NCBI RefSeq assembly: GCF_900110255.1
Contig: NZ_FODD01000008.1
Coordinates: 1 to 64,000, forward strand
Length of the DNA stretch: 64,000 nt
From: Actinacidiphila rubida
GTDB lineage: Bacteria; Actinomycetota; Actinomycetes; Streptomycetales; Streptomycetaceae
Direction of reading: 5' to 3'
Under the pieces are notes generated by a model, which was not told the origin of the DNA, made no database searches, and saw only the letters and a list, made by a program, of their open reading frames with translations. The position numbers and the translations under genes are program-made. Shown in pieces: positions 17,527 to 26,121 of this stretch (positions within the stretch are counted from its first letter, which is position 1; every line of letters starts with the position of its first letter).

Positions 17527-18407
17527 GCGGGGTTCCTCCCGGACGTGCTGGCGGTTTCAGGTTCTGGTGCTGGTGCTGCTGCTGGTTCAGGGTCGGCCGC
17601 GGGGGCGGCCGCGCCGGGCCGTGGGACCCGGCCGGTGCCCGGTCCGGAACCGGTCCCGGATTCGGTGCCGGCCGTGGGGCCGGCTCTGGTCGCGGTCTCG
17701 GGGCCGGTCCTGGGGATGAACGTGGTGCACACCCCGTCGCCGTGGGCGATGGTGGCCAGCCGCTGGACGTGCGTCCCGAGCAGGCGGGAGAAGACCTCGG
17801 CCTCCGCCTCGCACAGCTGCGGGAACTGCTCGGCGGTGTGCGCCACCGGGCAGTGGTGCTGGCAGAGCTGCTCCCCGGCCGGGCCGGGGGTACTCGCGCT
17901 GCGCGCGGTAGCAGCGTACCCGTCCCCGGACAGGGCGCGGGCCAGCGCCTTGGCACGGTCCTCGGGGGCGGCGGAGTCCACGATCGCGCGGTACCGCTCG
18001 GCCTGCGCGGCGACGCGGGCGCGGGCGAACGCGGTGACCGCGGCCTCCCCGTCCTCGCCGCCGCCCGCCGACTCGGCGATCCAGCGGAGCGCGTCCGCCG
18101 CGAGCTGGTCGTAGGACTGGTCGAAGGAGTCGCGGCCGCAGTCGGTCAGCGCGAACACCTTGGCCGGGCGGCCGCGGCCGCGGTGGCCGTACACGCGCTG
18201 CTCGCGGGCCTCCACCACGTTCTCCGCGGCGAGGGCGTCCAGGTGACGGCGTACCGCCGCCTGGGTGAGGCCGAGGCGCTCGGCGAGGTCGGCGGCCGTG
18301 GAGGGCCCGTGGTCCAGGATGGACCGGGCGACCCGGTTGCGGGTGCGCCGCTCCCCGGTCGTCTGCTCCTCCGCCGCCCCCTGAGCGGCACCACCGACGT
18401 TTTTCAC
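17523..18407 (-). CDS. sufR: SufR, iron-sulfur-sensing repressor of the suf operon
   Basis: A 294-residue winged-helix regulator. The DNA-binding part is at about 22-85 ([20 protein letters not shown], then [13 protein letters not shown]). Cys182, Cys186 and Cys199 (CQHHCPVAH ... QLCEAE) plus Cys227 are candidate cluster ligands, as in mycobacterial and streptomycete SufR. The C-terminus (about 235-294) is a Pro/Ala/Thr-rich tail not expected in the family core. It heads the operon and overlaps sufB. The GTG start lacks a ribosome site but lies six bases after AACAAT, so the mRNA is probably leaderless. Confidence 0.9.
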   Translation of the reverse strand: MKNVGGAAQGAAEEQTTGERRTRNRVARSILDHGPSTAADLAERLGLTQAAVRRHLDALAAENVVEAREQRVYGHRGRGRPAKVFALTDCGRDSFDQSYDQLAADALRWIAESAGGGEDGEAAVTAFARARVAAQAERYRAIVDSAAPEDRAKALARALSGDGYAATARSASTPGPAGEQLCQHHCPVAHTAEQFPQLCEAEAEVFSRLLGTHVQRLATIAHGDGVCTTFIPRTGPETATRAGPTAGTESGTGSGPGTGRVPRPGAAAPAADPEPAAAPAPEPETASTSGRNPA

Positions 18408-18420
18408 AAGCCCATTGTTG
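18407..18420 (-). promoter_or_regulatory. candidate SufR box over the sufR -10 element
   Basis: Read on the minus strand the site is CAAC-AATGGG-CTTG, one base from the CAAC-N6-GTTG motif I recall for streptomycete SufR. It covers AACAAT, a -10-like hexamer six bases before the sufR GTG, with TTGCCC 18 bases further upstream as a possible -35. Autorepression at this point would control the whole suf operon. Confidence 0.45.
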
Positions 18421-18528
18421 CGTAATTCGCCAGACGCGGGCAAGCGGCTCCACTCGCCGACACGGTGTGCTGCATCACTTAGGGTCACCTAATTCCGCCC
18501 TGCCGCCCAGCGGGCCGCGACGGCTCCC

Positions 18529-18534
18529 TAGACT
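18529..18534 (+). promoter_or_regulatory. -10 hexamer for the leaderless ABC ATPase gene
   Basis: TAGACT ends seven bases before the ATG at 18542 and no ribosome-binding site intervenes, so transcription would begin at or beside the start codon. It faces the sufR promoter across the 134-bp divergent region. Confidence 0.45.
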
Positions 18535-18541
18535 CGTCCGC

Positions 18542-19468
18542 ATGCGATACGAGCCCGCGGTCCAGGTGACCGGACTGGTCAAGCGGTACGGCGCCAGGAC
18601 CGCGGTCGACGGCCTGGACCTCGCGGTGCCGCGCGGCTCGGTCACCGCGGTGCTCGGCCCGAACGGCGCGGGCAAGACCACCACGGTCGAAATCTGCGAG
18701 GGCTACCGGCGCGCCGACGGCGGCACCGTCCGCGTGCTGGGCCTCGATCCGGTGGCCCAGGGCGGCGAGCTGCGGCCCAGGATCGGCGTGATGCTGCAGT
18801 CCGGCGGCGTCTACCCGGGCGCGCACGCCGCCGAGATGCTGCGGCACACCGCCACGATGTACGCCGACCCGGTGGATCCGGGCCTGCTCATCGAACGGCT
18901 CGGCCTGCAGGCGTGCGGCCGCACCCCCTACCGCCGGCTGTCCGGCGGCCAGCAGCAGCGCCTCGCGCTGGCCATGGCCGTGGTCGGCCGCCCGGAACTG
19001 GTCTTCCTCGACGAACCCACCGCCGGCCTCGACCCGCAGGCCCGGCACGCCACCTGGGACCTGGTGCGCGAGCTGCGCGGCGACGGCGTCACCGTCGTGC
19101 TGACCACCCACTTCATGGACGAGGCCGAGCAGCTCGCCGACGACGTGGTGATCATCGACGGCGGGCGGGCGATAGCCGCCGGCACGCCGGAGGAGCTGTG
19201 CCGCGGCGGTGCCGAGAACACGCTGCGCTTCTCCGGCCGCCCCGGCCTGGACGTCGGGTCCCTGCTCAACGCGCTGCCCCAGGACTCGCTGGCCGCCGAG
19301 CTGACCCCCGGCAACTACCGCGTCGAGGGCAGGATCGACCCGCAGCTGCTGGCCACCGTCACCTCCTGGTGCGCCCAGCACGGCGTCATGCCGGACCACC
19401 TCGCGGTGGAGCGCCGGACCCTGGAGGACGTCTTCCTCGAACTGACCGGCAAGGAGCTGCGGGCATGA
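18542..19468 (+). CDS. ABC transporter ATP-binding subunit (DrrA type)
   Basis: A 308-residue ATPase of an ABC-2-type exporter. It has Walker A LGPNGAGKTTT, the signature RLSGGQQQRLALAMAVVG, Walker B LVFLDEPTAGLD and the switch His in LTTHFMDEAEQLADD. The C-terminal 90 residues resemble the DrrA extension. It is coupled to the permease by a 4-bp ATGA overlap. The likely role is export of a lipid-like or drug-like compound; its position upstream of ctaA may indicate a link to respiratory assembly, but that is unproven. Confidence 0.92.
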   Translation: MRYEPAVQVTGLVKRYGARTAVDGLDLAVPRGSVTAVLGPNGAGKTTTVEICEGYRRADGGTVRVLGLDPVAQGGELRPRIGVMLQSGGVYPGAHAAEMLRHTATMYADPVDPGLLIERLGLQACGRTPYRRLSGGQQQRLALAMAVVGRPELVFLDEPTAGLDPQARHATWDLVRELRGDGVTVVLTTHFMDEAEQLADDVVIIDGGRAIAAGTPEELCRGGAENTLRFSGRPGLDVGSLLNALPQDSLAAELTPGNYRVEGRIDPQLLATVTSWCAQHGVMPDHLAVERRTLEDVFLELTGKELRA

Positions 19469-20259
19469 GCACTGCGACCACGGACCGGGCCTTCGCCCGG
19501 GGCGCGTTCACCCCGCGGCCGGGCGCGGCGCCGCTGCCGCGGATGATCCGGGCGCAGGCGCTGCTGGAGACCCGGATGCTGCTGCGCAACGGCGAGCAGC
19601 TGCTGCTGACCGTGGTGATCCCGGCGCTGCTGCTGGTGCTGTTCAGCGCGGTCGACATCGTGGACACCGGCAAGGGCAGGTCGGTGGACTTCCTCGCCCC
19701 CGGCATCCTGGCGCTCGCCGTGCTGTCCACCGCGTTCACCGGCCAGGCCATCGCGACGGGCTTCGAGCGGCGCTACGGCGTACTGAAGCGGCTGGGCGCG
19801 TCGCCGCTGCCGCGCTGGGCGCTGATGGCCGCGAAGACCTGCTCGGTGCTGGTCACCGAGGCGCTTCAGGTGGTGCTGCTCACCTTGATCGCGCTGGCGC
19901 TGGGCTGGTCGCCGCACGGCGACCCGCTGGCGGTGGTGCTGCTGCTCCTGCTGGGCACCGCCGCGTTCTCCGGCCTGGGGCTGCTGATGGCGGGCACGCT
20001 CAAGGCCGAGGCGACGCTGGCCGCCGCCAACCTCGTCTTCCTGCTGCTCCTGGTGGGCGGCGGCGTGATCGTGCCGATGGACAAGTTCTCCGGGCCCGTC
20101 CGCGCGGTGCTCGACCTGCTGCCGATCTCCGCGCTCTCCGGCGGCCTGCGGGACGTGCTCCAGCACGGCGCGGGCATGCCGTGGGGCGACCTCGGCATCC
20201 TCGCGGTGTGGGCGGTCCTCGGGCTGGCCGCGGCAGGGCGCTTCTTCCGCTGGGAGTAG
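19465..20259 (+). CDS. ABC-2 type transporter permease
   Basis: A 264-residue membrane protein with about six hydrophobic segments, starting after a 35-residue cytoplasmic N-terminus (for example LLLTVVIPALLLVLFSAV and LVFLLLLVGGGVIVPM). The fold matches ABC-2 permeases that pair with DrrA-type ATPases. The start codon overlaps the ATPase stop, so the two form one exporter. The substrate is not evident. Confidence 0.9.
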   Translation: MSTATTDRAFARGAFTPRPGAAPLPRMIRAQALLETRMLLRNGEQLLLTVVIPALLLVLFSAVDIVDTGKGRSVDFLAPGILALAVLSTAFTGQAIATGFERRYGVLKRLGASPLPRWALMAAKTCSVLVTEALQVVLLTLIALALGWSPHGDPLAVVLLLLLGTAAFSGLGLLMAGTLKAEATLAAANLVFLLLLVGGGVIVPMDKFSGPVRAVLDLLPISALSGGLRDVLQHGAGMPWGDLGILAVWAVLGLAAAGRFFRWE

Positions 20260-20434
20260 CCGCCGCCCCACCGTCGAGCCTCGGCCCGCGCCGCTGACCC
20301 GGGCGCCGGCGGTCCGGTGCGATACGGCGAGGGCATCAGATGCGGCGAGGGACCGGCCGGGATACGGTCCCGGCATCCGCGGGGGGCGCGGGCCAGGGCA
20401 CACCGCCGGCCGTCGGGCCGGGAAGGGGGCGGGC

Positions 20435-22075
20435 ATGACCGTGCGGCAGGAGGCCGGGGCGGAACGGCCGGAGGCCTCGGGACCGTCTTCGTTGGCACCG
20501 CTGCGGCTGCGGACGTTCCGCGGGCTGTGGCTGGCCCAGCTCGGTTCCAACGTCGGCACCTGGATGCAGACGGTGGGCGCGCAGTGGATGCTGGTGCACC
20601 AGCCGAACGCGCCGACGCTGACGTCCCTGGTGCAGGCGGCGTCCCTGCTGCCGGTGCTGTTCCTGTCGCTGCCGGCCGGTGTCCTCGCCGACGTGCTCGA
20701 CCGGCGGCGGCTGCTGATCGCCCTGTCGGTGGCGATGACGGCCGTCAGCGCGGCTCTGGCGATCCTCACCGCGGCCGGCCTGACCACGCCCGCGGTCCTC
20801 ATCGCCCTGGTCTTCCTGATGGGCTGCGGCAGCGCACTGACCGGCCCCGGCTGGCAGGCGATCCAGCCCGAGCTGGTGCCGCGCGAGCAGATCCCCGCCG
20901 CCGCGTCGCTGGGCAGCCTCAACGTCAACCTCGCGCGCGCCGTCGGGCCCGCGCTGGCCGGCGTGCTGGTCGCGGTGACCGGGCCGGGAGTGGTGTTCGG
21001 CATCAACGCGGTGTCGTTCCTCGGCGTCGTCGCCGCCCTGTTCGCCTGGCGCCGCGCCGCGCCCCCCGCTGGGAGCTCCCCGGAGCGGATGCGCGCCGCG
21101 CTGTCGGCCGGCACCCGCTACGTGCGCAACGCCCCCGGAGTGCGCCGGGTGATGCTGCGCGCCGCGCTGTTCGTGCTGCCGGCCTCGGCCCTGTGGAGCC
21201 TGCTGCCGGTGGTGTCCTCGCGGCGGCTCGGGCTCGGCGCGGGCGGCTACGGCCTGCTGCTGGGAGCGCTGGGCGTCGGCGCGATCGCCGGGGCCGTCAC
21301 GATCAAGCGGGTGCGGAACACGGTGGGGCGCAACCTGCTGCTCGCGCTGAGCAGCGTCGCGTTCGCGGCCGGCAGCGCGGTCGCGGCGGTGGTGACCGTG
21401 CCCGTGGTGGTGGCGCTCGTCCTGGTGGTGACCGGCGTGGGCTGGCTGTACGCGCTGTCCACCCTCAACACCACCCTCCAACTCGCCCTGCCCGCCTGGG
21501 TGCGGGCCCGCGGGCTCGCGGTCTATCTCATGGTCTTCCTCGGCGGCCAGGGCATCGGATCCCTGGTGTGGGGCCTGCTGGCCCAGGCCGCCGGCACCCG
21601 CCCGGTGCTGCTGGCCGCCGCGGGCCTGCTGCCGCTCACCGCGCTCTCCCTCACACGCTGGCCGATGTACACGCGCACCGGCACCTTCGACCGCGAGATC
21701 GTGGCGCCCTGGCCGGAGCCGATGATCGCCCTCGGCACCGACATCGACTCCGCCGGCGGGCCGGTCATGGTCCAGATCGCCTACACCGTCCCGGCCGGCC
21801 GCACCGGCGCGTTCCGCGACGCGATGACGGCCCTGTCCGTCTCCCGGCGGCGCACCGGCGCGTCCCACTGGTCGCTCTACCAGGACGCCGGGGAACCCAC
21901 CCACTGGGTCGAGGTGTTCGACGTCCCGAGCTGGGAGGAGCACCTGCGCCAGCACCAGTCGCGGCTCACCGCCTACGACGCCTCCCTCGCCGACCGGGCC
22001 CGCGCGCTGTCCACCACCGAACCCGTCGTCCACCACCTCGTCACGCCTTCCGGGGGACGCGGGACACCCTCGTGA
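20435..22075 (+). CDS. MFS transporter (MFS_3/EntS-like) with C-terminal ferredoxin-like domain
   Basis: A 546-residue protein. Residues 20-420 contain about 11-12 membrane helices of the MFS_3 family (FRGLWLAQLGSNVGTWMQTVGAQW; PAGVLADVLDRRRLL; GPGWQAIQPELVPREQIPAAASLGS). The C-terminal 110 residues are soluble and resemble an antibiotic-biosynthesis-monooxygenase-like alpha/beta barrel, as in other members of the group. Export of a siderophore or small molecule is a family-level guess. The gene is monocistronic between the ABC pair and ctaA. Confidence 0.85.
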   Translation: MTVRQEAGAERPEASGPSSLAPLRLRTFRGLWLAQLGSNVGTWMQTVGAQWMLVHQPNAPTLTSLVQAASLLPVLFLSLPAGVLADVLDRRRLLIALSVAMTAVSAALAILTAAGLTTPAVLIALVFLMGCGSALTGPGWQAIQPELVPREQIPAAASLGSLNVNLARAVGPALAGVLVAVTGPGVVFGINAVSFLGVVAALFAWRRAAPPAGSSPERMRAALSAGTRYVRNAPGVRRVMLRAALFVLPASALWSLLPVVSSRRLGLGAGGYGLLLGALGVGAIAGAVTIKRVRNTVGRNLLLALSSVAFAAGSAVAAVVTVPVVVALVLVVTGVGWLYALSTLNTTLQLALPAWVRARGLAVYLMVFLGGQGIGSLVWGLLAQAAGTRPVLLAAAGLLPLTALSLTRWPMYTRTGTFDREIVAPWPEPMIALGTDIDSAGGPVMVQIAYTVPAGRTGAFRDAMTALSVSRRRTGASHWSLYQDAGEPTHWVEVFDVPSWEEHLRQHQSRLTAYDASLADRARALSTTEPVVHHLVTPSGGRGTPS

Positions 22076-22097
22076 AAGCGTGCACAAGGCGGGCGCC

Positions 22098-22103
22098 TAC
22101 GAT
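22098..22103 (+). promoter_or_regulatory. -10 hexamer for leaderless ctaA
   Basis: TACGAT ends six bases before the GTG at 22110, matching the leaderless pattern seen at other genes here. It supports the GTG start over the in-frame ATG-like start 30 bases upstream. Confidence 0.45.
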
Positions 22104-22109
22104 GTCCCC

Positions 22110-23210
22110 GTGCCGAAGCTGCCCGAAATCGCGCGAAACCCGCTCGCCTTCATCGCCGCCAGGTGGACCCCGAACCCCGTGACGGTCCGCCGTGCGGCGC
22201 TGGCCGCCCTGGCGATGTCCGTGGTCATCGTGATCACCGGCGGCGCGGTCCGCCTGACCGCGTCAGGTCTGGGCTGCCCGACCTGGCCGACGTGCAGTGG
22301 CGACAGCCTGCTCGGCACCCGCGAGATGGGCATCCACCACGCGATCGAGATCAGCAACCGCATGCTCACGTACGTGCTGTGCGCGGCCGTCGGCTGGGCG
22401 ATCATCGCGATCCGCGCCATGGAGCCGCGCCGCACCGGCCTGTACCGGCTGGCCTGGGCGCAGTTCTGGGTGGTCGTGGGCAACGCGGTGTGGGGCGGCC
22501 TGACCGTGCTCACCAAGCTCAACCCGTACGTGGTCTCGCTGCACTTCCTGCTCTCCGCCGCGCTCATCACGGTCGCGGTGCTCACCTGGCAGCGGGTGGG
22601 CGAGGGCGACGCGTCGCCGCGGCCGCTGGTCGGCAAGGCGGTGCGGCAGCTGGGCCAGGTCATGGGCGCGGCGACGGTGGTGCTGATCGTCGTCGGCACC
22701 CTCGTCACCGGCGCCGGGCCGCACCCGGGCGACTCCAGCGCCGCGCACAAGGTGCAGCGCATCCACGTCGACTGGCGGACGATCGCCCAGCTGCACGCGG
22801 ACTTCGCCTGGGTGGTGGTGGGCCTGTCCGTCGCCCTGTGGTTCGTGCTGCGCGCGGTCGACGCACCCGCCGGGCCGCAGCGCCGGTCCACCGAACTGTT
22901 CCTGGTGCTGATGGGCCAGGGCGTCATCGGCTACGTCCAGTACTTCACGCACCTGCCGGCCGCGCTGGTCGACCTGCACATGTTCGGCGCCTGCCTGGTG
23001 TGGATCGCGACCCTGCGCGTGCTGCTGTCGTTCCGCGAGCGGCCGTCGGCCGAGCCGGGCCGGGTGCCCGCCGCCGCTTCAGCGGAGGGTGTCGGCGTGC
23101 GGGAGGCGGGGGTGCGGGACGCGGCCGGCGGCGCTGGCCGGCAGCCGGTAGACGCGGCGCGCGTTCCCCTCGCCGACCAGGGCGGCGACCCGCTCTCCGT
23201 CCGCCGCTGA
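22110..23210 (+). CDS. ctaA: haem A synthase, COX15/CtaA
   Basis: A 366-residue membrane enzyme that oxidises haem O to haem A for the cytochrome aa3 oxidase. It has about eight helices. The extracytoplasmic loop carries the Cys pair GCPTWPTCSG, and haem-ligand His residues lie in IHHAIEISNR, SLHFLLSAAL, QLHADFAW and DLHMFGACLVW. The last 44 or so residues are unconserved and overlap the 3' end of the opposite amidohydrolase gene by 132 bp. It pairs functionally with ctaB downstream on the other strand. Confidence 0.93.
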   Translation: MPKLPEIARNPLAFIAARWTPNPVTVRRAALAALAMSVVIVITGGAVRLTASGLGCPTWPTCSGDSLLGTREMGIHHAIEISNRMLTYVLCAAVGWAIIAIRAMEPRRTGLYRLAWAQFWVVVGNAVWGGLTVLTKLNPYVVSLHFLLSAALITVAVLTWQRVGEGDASPRPLVGKAVRQLGQVMGAATVVLIVVGTLVTGAGPHPGDSSAAHKVQRIHVDWRTIAQLHADFAWVVVGLSVALWFVLRAVDAPAGPQRRSTELFLVLMGQGVIGYVQYFTHLPAALVDLHMFGACLVWIATLRVLLSFRERPSAEPGRVPAAASAEGVGVREAGVRDAAGGAGRQPVDAARVPLADQGGDPLSVRR

Positions 23211-24326
23211 CCACTCCCCCGCCGCCACCCGCCCGTCGATCAGGTGGGCGAGCCCGGCCCGGAACGCCCGCGCGCCGGTGACGTACAGCTCGGGCAGTCC
23301 CGCCGCGCCGCTCGCGTACAGCACCTTGCCGAACGGGGTGCGGGCGAGCACCGCCGACGGGTCGCCGCCCAGCGCCACGTAGACGTGCGGCAGCACGGCG
23401 GCCAGTTCCGCGGCGGCCGCCTGGTGGCGCGTCCCGGGGGTGAGCACGACGTCGGTGCCGAGCCCGGCCGTCGCGTGCAGGAACTCCGCCGCGGCCCGCG
23501 GGCCGGGACCGTCCGGGCCGTACCTCAGCGACAGCGGCAGCCCGGTGGCGACCGCGTGCCACACCAGGTGCCGGCGCAGCACCTCGTCGGTGAGCCGGCC
23601 GCCGACGGTGCGTTCGGCGAGCCAGCGGGCGGCGGCCGTGCGGACGTCGTGCGGGCCCGGTGGGCGGGGACCCCCGGCGGGGCCCGGCTCGTCGGCGTGC
23701 CCGTCGCCGTGCTCGTCCCACGGCCGCGCGTGCCGTCCGCGGCCCGCGGAGCCGCCGGCCGGCTCGGGCCAGGGCGGGGGGACGCGCGGCGGCCCGGTCC
23801 TGGCGTGGCGGCCGCCGGGCTCGTGGCTCGCCGCGGTGCCGGTGCCGTAGGAGAAGCCCGCGGCCTCCTGCGCGGCGGCGTGCACCGCCTCGGCGAGGTT
23901 GGCCAGGAAGCCGTCGACCGTGCCGGAGGTGTCGGCCACCTGCTGGGCCAGCGGTTCCAGGCGCACGATCTCGAACGCGACGCCGCCGCCGGCCACCGCG
24001 AGGTCCTTGGGCGCGCCCAGGTCGCCGGGCTCGCCGGTGTCCACGAGGTAGGCGGTGACGCCGGTGCTGCGCAGCAGGCGCCGGGCGGACTCGTACGCGC
24101 CCAGCTCGCGGCGGCGCGCCAGGTAGCGGGCCGGCGGGCAGTGCGGCTCAAGACCCAGCAGCGGCGGGCACCAGCGGCGCACGGCGAAGCCGGTGGGGCT
24201 GTCGAAGAGAGTGGTGTGGGGGGCCGCCGTCCCCGGCAGCCGGGCCTCGAACGAACCGAGGCCCAGTTCTCCCTGGAGCACCCCGTGGCACTGCGCGTCC
24301 ACGAGGTGTCCCTGCGCCCCGTCCAT
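23079..24326 (-). CDS. amidohydrolase-family protein with eroded metal site
   Basis: A 415-residue protein with an amidohydrolase-like TIM-barrel framework (FAVRRWCPPLLGLEPHCPPARYLARRREL near 48; FGKVLYASGAAGLPELY; the C-terminal GNARRVYRLP). The first metal motif should be His-x-His but reads Gln12-Cys-His14, and a later strand expected to carry a metal-binding His reads LSLRYG. A Pro/Gly-rich insert occupies about 165-215. Either it is no longer a metallohydrolase or it uses other ligands. GGAGGAG precedes the ATG. Its 3' end overlaps that of ctaA. Confidence 0.75.
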   Translation of the reverse strand: MDGAQGHLVDAQCHGVLQGELGLGSFEARLPGTAAPHTTLFDSPTGFAVRRWCPPLLGLEPHCPPARYLARRRELGAYESARRLLRSTGVTAYLVDTGEPGDLGAPKDLAVAGGGVAFEIVRLEPLAQQVADTSGTVDGFLANLAEAVHAAAQEAAGFSYGTGTAASHEPGGRHARTGPPRVPPPWPEPAGGSAGRGRHARPWDEHGDGHADEPGPAGGPRPPGPHDVRTAAARWLAERTVGGRLTDEVLRRHLVWHAVATGLPLSLRYGPDGPGPRAAAEFLHATAGLGTDVVLTPGTRHQAAAAELAAVLPHVYVALGGDPSAVLARTPFGKVLYASGAAGLPELYVTGARAFRAGLAHLIDGRVAAGEWSAADGERVAALVGEGNARRVYRLPASAAGRVPHPRLPHADTLR

Positions 24327-24383
24327 CGGCTCCCCTCCTCCTGCGTCACGACCCTGCCACGGTCATAACGGCCGGAGGTGCCG

Positions 24384-24722
24384 TCAGGTGTTGGCGGGAC
24401 CGCCCATCTGGAACCCGGCCATCCGGGTCCACTCGTACGGGCCGGTGCGGATGCGGTGGGCGATCTCGCCGCCGAACTCGTCGTGGAGGGTGACGCCGGC
24501 GCGCGCGACGGCCTCGGCGGCGACGGCCGGGCTCGGTGCGACCAGGTCGCCCCACTCCCCGTTCTCGCCGACCAGCACGATGCGGGAGCCGCGGGCGCCG
24601 ATGTACTCGACGACGGCGTCGGCGGAGCCGCCGTGGGTGGCGGCGAAGGTCCTGATCTGCCGCGCCAGCCGGTTCGCCCGTCGTTCCGCCCGGGCCTTCT
24701 CCTGCGGAGTGCTCTCAGCCAT
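24384..24722 (-). CDS. conserved small hypothetical protein
   Basis: A 112-residue soluble protein. The first 30 residues form a charged helix (EKARAERRANRLARQIRTFAA) and the rest alternates short strands and helices (RIVLVGENGEWGDLVAPS, then VTLHDEFGGEIAHRIRTG). I know of no assigned function. TAGGGT (24729-24734) lies six bases before the ATG, giving a leaderless promoter. It lies between ctaB and the amidohydrolase gene, a position I believe is conserved in streptomycetes. Confidence 0.8.
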   Translation of the reverse strand: MAESTPQEKARAERRANRLARQIRTFAATHGGSADAVVEYIGARGSRIVLVGENGEWGDLVAPSPAVAAEAVARAGVTLHDEFGGEIAHRIRTGPYEWTRMAGFQMGGPANT

Positions 24723-24857
24723 GACTCCACCCTACCCGCGAGTAACCCCCACTCCAAGGCCCTCCCGGGCACGCCCCGGCACCGGGCGGCCACTGGCGGG
24801 GCCGGTGGCGGGGTGCGGGCGCGCGCGGGGACGGTGAGGCGGACCCGCGAAGGCGGG

Positions 24858-25808
24858 TCAGTGGAGGAAGGGGTCCACCGCGACGGCGACGAAAAGAAGC
24901 GTCGCGTAGGTGATCGACCAGTGGAACAGCCGCATCTCCTTGAGCTTCGCGCCCGTCACCCCGGCCTTGGCGCGGGCGTGCAGCCCGTGCGCCTCCTTGA
25001 GCCAGAACCCGCCGAGCGCCGTGGCCACCACCGGGTAGAACCACGACGTCTGCCCCAGCGGCCACCACAGCGTGAGCGACGTCAGCACCATCACCCAGCT
25101 GTAGAGCACGATCTGCCGCGCCACGACCTGGTTGCCGGCCACCACCGGCAGCATCGGCACGCCGACCCGCTCGTAGTCGTCCTTGACCTTCATGGACAGC
25201 GGCCAGTAGTGCGGCGGGGTCCAGAAGAACAGCACCAGGAAGAGCACGAACGGCGCCCACGCCAGCTCGTCGCGCACCGCGGACCAGCCGATGAACACCT
25301 GCAGGCAGCCGGCCACCCCGCCCCACACGATGTTCTGGGAGGTGCGGCGCTTGAGCCACAGCGTGTAGACGAAGACGTAGTAGAGGATCGCGGTGAGGGA
25401 CAGCGCCGCGGACAGCGGGTTGACCAGCAGTGCGAACCAGGCGGTGGAGACCACCGAGAGCGTGATCCCGAAGACCAGGCCCTCCCTGGGCGACACCAGG
25501 CCGGTGACCAGCGGCCGCTGCTCGGTCCGGTGCATCAGCGCGTCGATGTCCCGGTCGATGTACATGTTGAGTGCGTTCGCGCCGCCCGCCGACAGGTAGC
25601 CGCCGACCACGGTGGCCACGACCCGCCACAGCGACGGCACCCCCCCGGCCGCCAGGAACATCACCGGGACGGTGGTGATCAGCAGAAGCTCGATGATGCG
25701 CGGCTTGGTGAGAGCCACGAACCCCATGACACGGGCCCGAAGCGGCCGGTGCGCTGAGCCCGTCCCGATGACCCCTGCGGGTCGGGTTTCGACGGCCGTC
25801 ACGAACAC
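24858..25808 (-). CDS. ctaB: protoheme IX farnesyltransferase (haem O synthase)
   Basis: A 316-residue polytopic UbiA-superfamily prenyltransferase that adds farnesyl to haem B, giving haem O for CtaA. The first Asp-rich motif is in [18 protein letters not shown] and the second region is [16 protein letters not shown]; nine or so membrane helices are apparent. The start may be GTG 25808 or GTG 25802, and neither has a strong ribosome site. It is divergent from tkt across 313 bp. Confidence 0.94.
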   Translation of the reverse strand: MFVTAVETRPAGVIGTGSAHRPLRARVMGFVALTKPRIIELLLITTVPVMFLAAGGVPSLWRVVATVVGGYLSAGGANALNMYIDRDIDALMHRTEQRPLVTGLVSPREGLVFGITLSVVSTAWFALLVNPLSAALSLTAILYYVFVYTLWLKRRTSQNIVWGGVAGCLQVFIGWSAVRDELAWAPFVLFLVLFFWTPPHYWPLSMKVKDDYERVGVPMLPVVAGNQVVARQIVLYSWVMVLTSLTLWWPLGQTSWFYPVVATALGGFWLKEAHGLHARAKAGVTGAKLKEMRLFHWSITYATLLFVAVAVDPFLH

Positions 25809-26121
25809 CCCAAGAGAGACGAGTCAGCAAGCACGGGCCACCGGCGGGTTTCAGCGGGGCCCAGGGACGCTTGCGCGTACCACGCCACTCTAGAGGTAGG
25901 GAATACCCGGCTTTCGCCCGGGGGTGGAACGTGTCCGCCGTGGCGCGGTCGCCCGGGCCGGGGACCGGGGTTCACCCCGTGTTCACGGGTTCAGCGAGCG
26001 AAGCGGCCGGTACGGGGGCAGGATCGAAAAGGTGAGCGCCCTGCGGCGGTAGGCTCGACGCGTCGGGTAGGCACCATGTCACCGGCGCTTTCGACATTGT
26101 GGAGAGGAGCCCTGACCCAGG
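25809..26121. promoter_or_regulatory. divergent ctaB / tkt intergenic region
   Basis: No gene is visible. The 313 bp contain a palindrome, CCCGTG-TT-CACGGG (25976-25989), possibly an operator or small hairpin, and a CCCGG/CCGGG stem near 25908. TAGGCT (26050-26055) is a plausible -10 for tkt, leaving a leader of about 60 bases with GGAGAGGAG before the GTG. No -35 is convincing. Confidence 0.4.
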
